Shown piece by piece: positions 1-11,250 of a stretch of DNA of 64,000 nt (positions are counted from its first letter, which is position 1; each line of letters opens with the position of its first letter). The stretch covers positions 54,643,501 to 54,707,500 of the forward strand of contig CM027377.1 in the NCBI GenBank assembly GCA_015680905.1, read 5' to 3'. This DNA comes from Coptis chinensis. Lineage: Eukaryota > Streptophyta > Magnoliopsida > Ranunculales > Ranunculaceae. Made by a program: the position numbers and the translations under genes. A model generated the notes under the pieces. The model ran no database searches. It saw nothing but the letters and a program-made list of their open reading frames with translations, and was not told the DNA's origin.

Positions 1-470
1 AGAGGGAGAGATTTAATCGGTCTTTGGCAAAAAGTGTAATATAAAAGCCAAAAGGAAGGAGAAGAGAATATAATACACCTAGACTTATTCTAGTGTCATG
101 TAGGAGTAGTGTAATCCTTATTTTTAAGTCATTTATATTCAAGTTTTGTTTTTACTTTTTGTTTTTCAATTCAAAGTTGTTTCATTTCAAATTTATGTTT
201 CAATCTTCAATCAAAGTTTTCATTCATCAATCAAAGTTGTTTCATTTAAGTTTGTTCATTTAATACAAAGTTTGAGTCATTCAAAAACAAGTCATGAAAG
301 TTAAGAATCCTACCTTCTCTTCTTCATAAACTCCCATCAATCCATCTTCTAAACAATTTATGGTGAACCTCATCTTCAATCTTTTGAATACACTCCCATA
401 AATATGAAAACTTCATTACTATAACTCACACTTCAGTCAAGTACCTTACTCACAAATTCACATTGATGCA
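1..470 (+). repeat. Possible LTR-derived fragment
   Basis: This AT-rich stretch has repeated runs built on TTTCATTTCAA and ATCAATCAAAG. Its right half (about 300-420) has the same layout as the end of the LTRs seen at 16700-16885: a block about shortened leaflets of CTAAACAATTTA followed by GGTGAACCTCA. I take it as a diverged or truncated Athila/Tat-like LTR end. No TG start is visible because the window begins inside it. No open reading frame of note. Confidence 0.35.
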
Positions 471-768
471 CAATTCGAGTAAAGGTTTTGTCCCATGCCT
501 AAACACTAGAGCACATATGACAAAAGTACATGTTAAAACAATTCAAAGGGATTCCATAGTGAGAAGGATTTTTTATTGGAAGTTTTACACTACACTATTC
601 TTAATCTTACTTTAAATTCATGCACAAATAACAATTTAATTATAAAATTACAATAGAAGATAGAAGAGAGAGAAAAGGTGTGTAGGATTAAATCTACTCA
701 TGTGAAAATCAATTACTGTCTCTAAAGACATCATCACTGCATCTATAATCCTTCTTAGGTTCATAAAC
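471..768. other. Intervening sequence, nothing recognised
   Basis: AT-rich, without a convincing ORF, motif or repeat. It is the left host flank of element B and ends in the 5-bp AAACC that reappears at 16886-16890. Confidence 0.5.
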
Positions 769-773
769 AAACC

Positions 774-1421
774 TGATCAGCTCCCAAATGTGCGTTTTAT
801 TACCTTTATATTGTTGCATTACAGTCCCTCTTACAATTAACTAAAAGATAACTCATAACTTTTACTGCCCTTTTCAGGTTAAGGAGTATTTTAGACCACT
901 TATCATAAAAGCTGCATCTTAGTACCAAAAGGAGCCTTAATCATGCTTATTATGAAGACCAGTAGATGCTATGGAAAAGTGCTGAAAAAGTCAAACTTAA
1001 CCGATCAAAGTCAACGGTCAAGGTCAAAAGTCAAAGCCATCAAATGAGAAGACCAGAGATGGAGGCCCTTATCTCAAAATATGATGACTTTCTCCCTAAA
1101 CCTATCTTGGTCAAGAAGGCACCAAAAAGAAAAAGCAAAAGTGAAGTGTAAGGTGTCTAGTTTGTAATGGATAAGGGCAAATCTGTAAAAGACAAAAGTA
1201 AGGGTATATAATCAAAAAGCAAGGGAGAGAGAAACCATCTATTGTCTTAGGATCCAAACCATTTGGTTTGTTTAATTTCTTGTCTTGTTTTTCAATTCAT
1301 GTTTTTACTTTATTGTTGTTTTATTTCCTTTCAATCAATCTTGTTTTCTTGTTTGCTTATTTCAAGTTTTAATCAATCTTCCTTCCATGATTTTAAGTCA
1401 TTTCAATACAAACAATCAATC
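774..1421 (+). repeat. 5' LTR of element B, truncated
   Basis: It aligns without large gaps to 16020-16700: the same CTCCCAAATGTGC start, the GGTTAAGGAGTATTT block, the AAAAAGTCAAA block and GGATCCAAACCATTTGG. By eye the match is about nine bases in ten. It stops aligning near 1421, after CAAACAATCAATC, so the last 200 or so bases of the LTR are missing or displaced. Confidence 0.75.
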
Positions 1422-2494
1422 TAAAGGTATCTCTAACCATATAGAGGTTTTGATAATAAGATAAAATTATACGTGGATCCAGTATCATTTTGGTTACTCC
1501 GGGGCGTATAATTTTCAATTTTATATCCTCTAGTTTTAAAAACTATAGAGAGATGTTTTAACAAACTCGTACTCAAATGTCTTGATTTCTAAATCTGAAT
1601 TTTGAAAACAAACCATAACAGGTGATCTTAGGCAACTTTCGTGTTGGCTCATTATTAAACCCAATCTAGTCAGACTGTGGCTTCAGTTATGTGTGTTGGG
1701 GGATTTAATGTGCAAGACATAATGGAATGGTTTAGCTGATTGGACACTAGCAGGTGGTGGAACTAGGTCTCTTTGGTGGATTTTAGTAGTTCTGGTTAAA
1801 ATGGGATGGAACCAATGCTCTATTCTGATAGTTGTAGATACCTTGTCCTTGTCTGAATGTATTTGATGCTTGACGAACCATGGAGGTGGTTGGGTTTGTG
1901 GCTTTGGGTGTTGCCTCCATGGTGCATTTGGTATATTGAACGCACATACTTCTTCTGGTGGAAGTGATGGTATGATGGTGAGAAAGGGACAATTGGTATC
2001 TGGTTTAAGCTAAGACAAAAACTGCATGGTGATGTAGGCAACCCTTAGTAACACATAACTGGTCCTCAAACTGCTCTTAGAAAAATGGAGATTGCGTACT
2101 TCTAAGGGTTGGTCTATGTGGAATCTATTGCCCGTTTTGTTTTTTTGTCTTTTTTTGAAAAATCACATAACTCTTGGTGTACGGAGAAAAATAACTATTT
2201 TGAAAAAAAAAAGTAAAATAAAGAAAAGAAATTTTGTATACTCGCTCCACAGGTTCATACTTACTCAAACGACGAGTAAAAAGTGTTTTACAAAGAAAAT
2301 GTGAGATATATGTAAACTCAGCTTCCGGCACTTACAACCACACATTCCAAGTGGAGTGGTACGGTTACCTTAAGGATGCACTTCCATGGAATGCATCAAG
2401 AAAACACGATGTGTCTTTTATAGTCAAGACTATATGTGGGGTCGTTTTAAGTCAGATTCCCCAAGACTATATGCATATGATGGATGATATGTTA
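1422..2494. other. Unassigned transposon interior
   Basis: This stretch lies between B's broken 5' LTR and the coding remnant of C. Short ORFs on both strands overlap one another and show no recognisable domain. It probably belongs to the 3' interior of minus-strand element C, because it follows directly after C's DPQLFRLLIY segment, but I see no polypurine tract or second LTR for C here. Confidence 0.35.
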
Positions 2495-4174
2495 TTAGCT
2501 ATATATTAATAATCTAAACAGTTGGGGATCTTTATATAAAAATGTGTAAAAGCCCACCCCCAAACATAATGAAATGATGCATTTGGAGTGTAAGATGCAG
2601 AATGATAAGAGAAAGTTTATGAAACCCATCATGGAACTTATGCAATAACTCATCATAGTTGAATTGTCTAAAAGAGTGTGAGTGTGGTAGTGGTTGTTCT
2701 TCAGGAAGCTCAGATGATGTGGAATATGACAACTAGGCTCTTGAACCACTTGAATGATGGGTTCATCATTGCATGCTTTCAAGAACTCCAAGAACTCTTC
2801 ATCTAGCTTGGGTGTATTTACAAAATCGAGGTCAGTGTCGGCATCTTTAAGAAAATTATTGACTTTGTCCATCATTAAGTCCATAACAACCATGCTAGAT
2901 TAGGATCCACATTCCACCATAGATTTTGTTTCCTCTTTTTCTGGCAATTCAATCATAGTAGGGTTCTCATTAACTGGAATGATAGGCTCGTGAGTATGTA
3001 TGTTGGGCAAAGTCTCTTTATTGGGAAGGTTTAGAAAATTATGAAGGATCTCAAAGGCAATTGGCTTAAGTGTGAATTTGAGGTTTCTTTGAAATGGTTT
3101 AGTGGTGCAGTCCTCAGAAATTGATGAGTTTTTTTATGAATGGAGGTAAGATTTCAAGAGGTATTAAATTGGGATGGTGATGATTGGGTGGTGGCTCTTC
3201 ACATGATCTCGAGGACTTAGAGAATTCTTCATCTAGTTTTGGCTTTTCCACAAGATTGTGGTTCATATCTGCAATAGTAAGGATGTCACAAATTTGTTCC
3301 ATTGATAAGTCTTTAACGGCCAAACTAAATTGAAATCAACTTTCCACCATAGTATTTACTCCTTCTTTTCCAAACACTTCATTTTCTTTATCCTTTCTGC
3401 CTAGATCTTCATAAATTTTCTCAATGTCATTTTCCAAATGTGTCGAGTCTAATACATGCTCTTAAGTTTCTTCTGCTGGAGTTTTCTCATTTATAGGTGA
3501 TGATGTGCTAAGGCATGTGAGGGGAACTGCGACTTTAGGCAGATAGTCATCATCATAAGATCTAGAATTCACACGATAGTCAAGTGGATGGTGATGGGAT
3601 TTTAATTGATCATTAATATCAGGATGGGCTTTAGCAATGGGCGTTGTTATAGTAACACCTTGTTTCTCTTGTTGGATGGGTTCTAGACTGGGTGAAAGGA
3701 TATTAGTCTCATATGTGATCTCTTTTGAATTGGATTAGAGAATACATAAGGTAGTCGCTATTTGTTGAGCTAGTATTGTTTGTTTGGCCATTTCCTGGTA
3801 GAGTTGGTCTGTGATGGACGGTGTGGTGGAATATGAATTTGATATGGATGGTGATGTGAATGGTAATGGGTCTTGGTTGAAACAATACTCTGACTGACCA
3901 GGCGGATATATGAATGGTGGTTGACTATTTGTGGTAGAACTCCATGAATCATCGGCATGACTGGAAAACTCTTGAGTGCATGGGGTACTAGGGAAGTTTG
4001 AAATTTGAAGTTCGTAATTGTAAGGATTTCCCGTAGTAAACTTGAATTCGGTATATGATGGACAATGGGATAACCAGTGATAAGGACTACTGCAAAAAGA
4101 ACAAGGTTATGGGGTTGCATTGTAATTCCATGACGGTTGTGATGCATATTAATAAGACATGAATGCTCAATCAA
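2495..4174 (-). pseudogene. Broken coding remnant of element C
   Basis: Several in-line minus-strand frames interrupted by stops. Two segments resemble one another: one around 3114-3323 with the order AVKDLSM then KPKLDEEF, one around 2495-2893 with VVMDLMM then TPKLDEEF. An internal module of roughly 430 bp thus seems duplicated. The remnant ends in DPQLFRLLIY; the same ten residues are encoded on the + strand near 12017-12046 inside element A, which links C to A. The 3770-4174 part is rich in His, Ser, Pro and Asn. No protease, reverse transcriptase or integrase motif is visible. The function of the DPQLFRLLIY protein is unknown to me. Confidence 0.55.
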
Positions 4175-5572
4175 TGATGATGCAAAAACAGTAGAAATTC
4201 ATTTTTTTTTATTTTTGAAAACTTTGTTTTGGTCTATAATTTACTATGCCATGTTCAGAGGAACATTTGGGCACGAGACTAGGATGGTTCTATTACACGT
4301 CTCAGAAGAGTAGGTAGTCATTTCACCAAGTGGTGTGCTACCAAGAATCTCACTCACGATGAATCTGGGGGAGGGGAGTGAGGAAGGTAGTTGGTCCACC
4401 GGAATCTGGTAACTGATTACTCTAAATCCTTGTGGCTAAATTTTTGTCCTTTTCTAGAGGAGCGTGACTACTTTGGGCTCTAGTTGATTGATTTTAATTA
4501 ATTTTTTTGGTCTAGGGCTTTCAAGAATCAAGCAACGTCCAATTTACCTACATTAGGCAATGACTTCCCATTGGTTGTTATGGCTCGGGTTCAGCCTTAT
4601 GCACGAATGTAAATTGTAGTGCATAAAGTAAATTTCAAACAATCATGTAAGATGCTTGAACACACAAGTATCCTCTTACTTGGGCTTCGAAGAGGTTTAG
4701 AATTTACCTCTCAAGCCGTGCTTACACACTACTTGAGGAGAAGACGACGTCGGTTGGCACTTGATCTGAGAATCAAGCCTAACCTTTCGAGTTTTACCCT
4801 GTTTTAAGTTACAATAAAGACCCACTTAAAAAGCCCACAAGTCGGGTTTTTTACAATTTATACAACTTTGCCTTCAATGGCTCAAACTTAAAACTAAACT
4901 AAGATTATACTAATCTAATGAACTAGTTTTGGATTAATCTCCTAGATTAACTAGAGTCAATTGGACTTAGAGTGTTGATTACCAAATTGATTCAAAGTGA
5001 GTGAGCTATGATCCACAACTTGTCTCACACACTTGAACTTTCTCAGGCAATTAATACTCTAATCCCTTGGTAAGTATTAAACTTAAACCAAATTTAATTC
5101 CTGTTCATCATAAGAAATCAATAAAAAACCAAGTTTTCTTTTTTTTCGTTTTTCTTTTTATCACTAACTATTACAAACAAGTTCCACTGTTTTCTCTTAC
5201 TCTATTACAAAATCTGGGCTAGGAGTATAACTGTGTGTCACAAATGAACTGAACCTCAAAAAAAATCTCACGCACTTCTGTGGAGGTGAACCCGGTCACG
5301 CCACTCACGCTTTCAGCGCCCGATCATTTGTCACGGCACCGGATGGGCGGTTGTCTTTCGCCTGTTGGATCAGCTCCTCTCCACCTTTGTTGTCCCATAA
5401 CTTGATTTGCAAAAAAGTATCTCAGTACAAAGAGACAATAAAAATAAAATGATGAAAAATAAATAAAAAAAAATTGAAATGGAGAGGTGAGAATGATGCT
5501 CCTTTCTTAGATTCTCAACCAATCACTCTCACTCCTTCAATCCATGATGGCGGCGCCATTTGAAGATTTAAT
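4175..5572 (-). other. Noncoding leader of element C
   Basis: No ORF of note. It includes pyrimidine-rich and A-rich tracts and lies between the primer binding site and the coding remnant, as the long untranslated leader of Athila/Tat elements does. A short + strand ORF at 4619-4807 has no recognisable domain and I do not consider it a gene. Confidence 0.45.
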
Positions 5573-5589
5573 TCCCGACAGCGGCGCCA
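5573..5589 (-). other. Primer binding site of element C (tRNA-Asp type)
   Basis: On the minus strand the LTR ends TTCA and is followed after two bases by TGGCGCCGCTGTCGGGA, close to the TGGCGCC-start sites that pair with the 3' end of tRNA-Asp in Athila/Tat elements. A second copy of the junction lies just downstream at 5551-5565. Confidence 0.75.
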
Positions 5590-5591
5590 TT

Positions 5592-6416
5592 TGAAGTTTT
5601 AGTATTGGTGGAAGTATACTTCAAAAGAGTTTAGAAGTTGAGGTTCATCCTAATTTTTTTAGAGTTTGAGTGGGGGCGATAGAAGAAGAAAGGTAGACTC
5701 TTGAATCTTAGAATGGTTCTAAGCTAATGAACTTGAAAGCTTTGATTGTAGATTAAAATGACTTGAAAACATGAAAAGAAGATTGATTAAAATATTGAAA
5801 TGAAACAAGCAAACAAGATTAAGATTGAAACAAAGAACAAGTAACAAGTTGATTGAAATAAAAGAAATGAAATAACAAGTTGATTGAAATAAAGGAAATG
5901 AAATAAGAAGAAATTAAAAACATGAAATTAAAAACAAGACAAGAAAATAAACAAACCAAATGGTTTGGATCCTAAGACAATTTATGAGTTCTCTCTCCTT
6001 TGCTTTTTGTTTATATACCCCTACTTTTGCCATTTATAGATTTGTTCTCATCCACTCTAAACTAGACATCTCACCCCTTTCACTTTTGCTTTTGCTTTAT
6101 GGGTGCCTTCTTGACCCTATTAGGGATAAGTCTTCATAATTTGAAATAAGGGCCTCCATCTTTGGTCTTCTGATTTGAGTCCTTTGATCGATTGACTTGA
6201 CTTTTTTAGCATTTTTCATAATAGCTACTAGTCTTCATAATAAACGTGATAAAAACTCCTTTTGGTGTTAAGACGCAGCTTTTATGAAAAGTGATATGAA
6301 ATACTCCTTAACCTGAAAAAGGCAGTAAAATCTAGGAGTTTTCTTTTCATTAAGCGTAAGAGGGACTATAATGCAGCAATATATGGGTAATAAAATACAC
6401 ATTTGGGAGCTGATCA
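5592..6416 (-). repeat. 5' LTR of element C
   Basis: Minus-strand LTR of about 825 bp, starting TGATCAGCTCCC at 6416 and ending TTCA at 5592, immediately before the primer binding site. It aligns along its length with the B LTR at 16020-16885, in the opposite orientation. Confidence 0.8.
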
Positions 6417-6732
6417 AACTCACCTTAAGGAAGCTCTCCAAAAGCCTCAGAAACAACTCTGCTTTTGCATTTCATTGCTCATATTTTGTACATTTATCTT
6501 TAGATGATTAAATTACTGTATATATGTTATTCTAAGTTCAAAGGAGTTTGTCCTTATTCACCGCTAATAAGATGTATGAACTTCTGAGAATAAATAAGGA
6601 AACAAGACCCTTTGTACTAAATAGAAGAAGTTTGTGAGTTCCTTTACTGGAAAACTCTCACGAGGCTTAAAGCTCATCCAGTAGGAAACTCCTAGTGGTT
6701 TAAGGTCTTGTTGCATATGGTCAATACAATCA
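6417..6732 (+). repeat. 3' interior tail of element B, left part
   Basis: It aligns with 14090-14345 inside element A, including AACTCTCACGAGGCT and CCTAGTGGTTTAAGG. It ends in AATCA (6728-6732), the left half of the target-site duplication of A. The rest of this tail continues at 15908. Confidence 0.75.
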
Positions 6733-8191
6733 TGATAAGAGCCCAAAACTGTAGTTTTAACCCTGTAATAGTCATACTATTAGACCAATTATGTGAGTAA
6801 TAATTAAGAGTTAACACTGATTACGTGTTTTTATGCATTTCAGGCTTCAAAGTCCATTATGTGCATAAATGTGCCACTTTAGCGAGATAAAGGAGCAAAG
6901 GTCGGTTACTAAGGAGTTCCGTGATTAAAGGCCAAGATTCAAGAAGATAAAGCCTTTCTAAAGCCCGGTCAAAAGCTGAAAAGTCGACGCTGGGCGTAAA
7001 AACAAACACAAGTCGTGAGAACTTCGAAGGCGTATCTTTGGACTCAGACCTTGGAATGGGGTCTACCTTATGTCAAAACGACCGGCTCGGAAATAGCTTG
7101 TCAATGGTCCAAGCCTTGACCCAATCAGAGTAGCATAAGTGGACGAAAAGTCTGTTGAAGCCAACTGCAGCTGAAGAGGCCTTTTTGGACTGAAAGAATT
7201 GGGTTTTGGGCCTGATTCTCTGGCCCAAAACATGGCTCCAAGCCCATGCACGATTTTTGGATCTAAATGTTTAAAAACCAAAGCTTCACTCTTTGTTAAT
7301 GGTAGATAGTTAGACGTAGATTAGTTAGCCTCCATTAATTAGTTTTAGAACTTAGTTTAATTAGTTTCAATTCATTGTATTAGATTAAACCTTTGAATCT
7401 TGTTCTTCATGTGATTAGATCAATAAAGTAGTATTTTTATCAATTTCGATTTTTGTCATTTCCATTTCTAGATCTAATTTCAATTCTTGTTCTTATTTCA
7501 TTTTAGTCATTAAATTAGATGTCATTATTATTTGATTAAGTAAATTTCAATTCTTTACATTATGTTTAGTTTAGATTCAATGGGAAATGTTAGTTTGATG
7601 AATCAAGGCTAAAACCTCCATTAGAGGGGTTGATGAAGCCTTGATGAAAACTTAGTTGTTAGTGTAGAATTGTTTGTAGATTCTATTCCACTCTAGAAGG
7701 TCGTGTTTCGCCATGAGAATGGGTGGACGACCTCATATGCTAGTTAGTATTTGGTAGAAATGCCACGAACACTAGGGATTAGAACTTGAAATTTTTGCCG
7801 TATGAACGTAAGAATCGAGATACAACAATCTATGCTAGGTTATTAAGTTGGATTCGAGGTGGATTCAATTCCCCTCTAATCCTTTATCTAGATTAAAAAA
7901 CAATCATATTTCCATAGCATTCGTAGTTTAAATTAAAATAATCAATTTCATATTGCATCGTAGTATAATTCCCCCTTGTAAAACTCTCATTGACTTAAGA
8001 CCGACTAATTAGATTAGAAAACATTCCATGCTAGAGCACTAGGAGTGGAACGAATTTGTTACTCCACTCTATTTCGATAGAATTGAGAGTAGAAACTTTG
8101 ATAAATATAGACACGTAATTTAGTTTTAGTTTACTTACGTTTTAAGCTCATCGTTCATTTCGTAGGTAGACTATTCATTTTATATTTATCA
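6733..8191 (+). repeat. 5' LTR of element A
   Basis: Starts TGATAAGAGCCCAAAACTG and ends TTTATCA. It matches 14452-15907 along its whole length. The minus-strand ORF at 7063-7281 lies in the LTR and is repeated at 14782-15000; it has no recognisable domain. Confidence 0.88.
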
Positions 8192-8193
8192 AA

Positions 8194-8208
8194 TGGCGTC
8201 GCTGCCAT
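8194..8208 (+). other. Primer binding site of element A (tRNA-Asp type)
   Basis: Two bases after the LTR end comes TGGCGTCGCTGCCAT, one mismatch in the first seven bases from the TGGCGCC start typical of tRNA-Asp primers. Position and spacing agree with the site in element C. Confidence 0.7.
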
Positions 8209-8895
8209 CTTAGTTGCACTTTAGCATTGTTTTCATAGTAGAATTAGTCATTTTTAAGTCCCATTAAACCCACCCACCCTTGTTTGATTCATACTATGGT
8301 TGTCCATTTCAAATTGAAAAAGTTCCAAAAATATACACCGAAGACCCGACGCCCTATAAGGAGCCGCTGCCTCTATAGCACTGGAATCTGGCCAGCGCCC
8401 AGCCTTTCCTTGAGCTCGACCCACCCTATAGTTACTGGACCACGAGCGCGACCCGCACTAAGTCACTGGAACAAGGAGCGACCAAGCGCCTATCTATGCG
8501 CACCAGCATACTAAGCAAAATTTTCTGGATTTCTGCAGGTTTGTTTCGAATTTCGATTTTTCAATTTTTTCAGTGTTTTAACTTGTTATTTACACTGAAC
8601 ACGCGTAAACAAGACGCTATTCATAAGCGAAGCAAGGACGCAATCAGGTATTCCTTTCTTCCACACCTCGCATCTCCAGTTAGAGGTTTCTACTAGTATA
8701 TCGAAATTGTTTGGAGTGTTGCATGTTTAGTTAAGTTTGACTTAGTCTTGCATGAGATTAAAGGTCCGGTCGAAGAAAAACAACTAACGAAATTACCGCG
8801 CAACGCGTCAACAAACAAGTCTATCTAGTTTCCCACCCACTACACCTCTAGCTACTATTTCACACACACCACCGATATTATGGTGAAGAAAGAGA

Positions 8896-10693
8896 GAGAC
8901 TCCTCTCTTTGACTTTTATAAAGTCTTGGCGATAGCCCTAAATCTTGCATCGTTCTAGCGGACCCGATTGGGGATTTCCGCATCCCCAAATATATTTAAT
9001 TTGTTACCCGTTTTTCATGGTTTAGACCATGAAAAACCTTATCGGCATACGTCGTAGGATTGAACAAGTCCTTACAACATTCCACCATCCTACGGTTGGT
9101 GCGAAACAAATTAAATTGAGGGTATTCCCTTTCACCTTAGGCGATAAAGCGGCGTCTTGGTTAACTGCCCAAAGCTAATAATTCAGACTTCGTGGGCCAA
9201 ACTTGTTCAAATTGTTTATGGAACATTTTTACCCACCCCTAAAGACGGATGAAATGCTTTCCAAGATTCACTTCTTTTCGACGAATCCTCATGAATCATT
9301 TTTAGAGGCTTGGAATCGTTTTCACCGATCTCCTTATAGAGTGTCCACACCATCACCTAGCAAAAGACCGTTAGTTCGTGCCTTTTCAAAGGACTTCTAC
9401 ACCACCATAAAGAAGTCCTAGACATAATGAATGGGGGTAGTTTCCTAAGTAAATGAGCCTCGTGAGGCATATAAATTTTTTGGAAGATCGGACTAAAGCG
9501 TAATAATAATGGGGGGTAGTGACGATGACTCCTGCTCCGCTAGTTCTTTTCAAACAGCTAAAGGCTACCAAGATGTTTGAGGTTAAATCAGATCCCGAAC
9601 TTAAAACTCTAATTGAATCCCTCACTAAAAAAGGTAGAGGCCATTTCAGTACAACAAAAGCATATCCCCATTATGAATGTAAATTCAAATCCATGTAGTT
9701 TCATTGGAGTCCCGAGCATCCCGACTCCCACCGTCCTATAGCCTATGAACATTCTTGTTCCATTAATAGTGAACCTAACGCCCGCGGAGACAAAATCCCA
9801 ACTTCGTGGAGAAATAACCAACAAGTCACACCTACGGTACAATAATCAATATGTTAGGCCAACGACGGTTATAACCAAGCTCCACCACAACAAGGGACGG
9901 GATCGGGGTAATTATAATAATTATAACAACCAAAGCGCCTTAACCTCGACAAGGTCAAGCACAAGGTCAATGTAGTTATAATAATTATAATGCTAATAGA
10001 GGTATCGTTCCTGTAAATAATAACTATCACAATCCATACATAAATAATCAACGCGAGATAGTTCCAAATCCACCACACGTGACTACTACACCCACACAAC
10101 CAGATCGTCTTGACACCTTCATACAAGTGAGCCAACAACTTTTCCAAACCATGGCTCAATCTAACCAACACATTCTACAATCCGTTAATAATTTAAACCA
10201 ACAGTTAGCCCAAGAGAAAGCCCAACCAAAAGGCGTGTTTCGAGGCCAAGCGATACCCAACCCTAGAGCAGCAAACACAGCCTTTGAGGTAGACGGTAAT
10301 ACTAGTACGGAAACGACAACCGTAGGTGAGCTAAATGCCATCACCACTCTCCGTTCTGGAAGAGTGGTTGATAATAAAGTAACTATGCCTATAGTTACCC
10401 CATCAATACTCCCTACACCGGATATCGAACTAGATACCGAAATAGAAACTGAAGAACCTACCACTGTAGAGGTACCAGTTAAACCACAACCTAAGAAACA
10501 GAAAGCCAAGGTTACACATCAAGTCGAGCCATACGCTAAATATAGAGCGAAACCACCGTTCCCTCAGAAATTAGTCATGCTAACCAGGGATACTAACTTT
10601 GAGGAGATTAGGAACGTTTTCAAAAATCTAACGATAAACCTTCCTTTTCTCAAAGCTATAAAAAAGCTACCTAACCACGCTAAAGTTTCTTAA
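8896..10693 (+). pseudogene. Degenerate gag of element A
   Basis: Gag of the Athila/Tat type, the protein that packages element RNA in the cytoplasm. A segment near 9063-9175 reads like the conserved block with HHPTV, then IKLR and FPFTLGDKAASWL, and then a stop. The following frame (9203-9421) has LFMEHFYPP and ESFLEAWNRF, equivalent to the usual FxxRFFPP and ESLYEAWERF. A Gln/Asn/Thr-rich C-terminal part (10079-10693) contains LNAITTLRSGRV, matching the AISLRSGK block just upstream of protease in this group. Numerous stops and frame changes separate the pieces. The protein cannot be made as one chain. Confidence 0.75.
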
Positions 10694-10699
10694 GGAGTT

Positions 10700-11250
10700 G
10701 TGCACTACTGGCGTAGCAAGACCAACATACCTAAAGACGCCTTTCTAACTGAACAGTTCCCAACTTTATCCGAAGATAATGGAATTGTTAAGTACAAGGA
10801 CCCTGGTCGTCCTACTGTACAATGCACCTTAGGAGATTCTCACACGACGACCGCGCTACTAGACCTGGGGGCTAGTGTTAACTTACTCCCGTTTTATTTG
10901 TATAAACAAATAGGTCTAGAGGAGATGCAACCTACTAAAATGACATTGCAATTAGCTGATTGGTCTATTAAATATCCTAAGGGTGTGGTTGAAAACGTCT
11001 TTGGTTAAAGTCCAAAATTTTTACTACCCAAATAGGACTTCGTTATCCTCGACACAAAAGTCATTAACGACTCTGTACCTATCATTTTTTAGGCGTCCCT
11101 TCTTGGCTACCGCCAACGCGCTCATAAAGCTGCCGTGATGGTTCGATGTCCTTGTCCTTTGGCCATCTTTACGTTGAGGGTAAATGTTTTCAAAACGAGG
11201 ACCGCGATATCGATTCATCTACAAAATGGAGAGGTTAGCATGATCGAGAG
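10700..11250 (+). pseudogene. Aspartic protease remnant of element A
   Basis: The frame 10700-11008 shows KDPGRPTVQCTLGD followed by LLDLGASVNLLP, the DLGAS form of the retroviral-type aspartic protease motif found in plant Ty3/gypsy elements, then TMTLQLADWSIKYPKGVVENV. After a stop the following 240 bases still look like the usual continuation (FVILDTKV, GRPFLAT) but with frame changes. The protease would normally cleave the gag-pol precursor. Downstream the expected reverse transcriptase is absent. Confidence 0.72.

Larger units (their letters stand above)
2495..6416 (-). mobile_element. Minus-strand Athila/Tat-like element C, left end missing
   Basis: Reading the minus strand from 6416: an LTR (6416-5592), an Asp-tRNA-type primer binding site (5589-5573), about 1.4 kb of noncoding leader, then a broken coding remnant to about 2495. 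Its LTR is of the same family as B's LTRs. The right flank after the LTR is AACTC; I did not find a matching duplicate on the left, and no left LTR in minus orientation is present. C is therefore truncated or rearranged on its left side. Confidence 0.65.

Noticed and set aside
7063..7281. 72-residue minus ORF conserved with 14782-15000
   Set aside because: The conservation is explained by the two LTR copies of one element.
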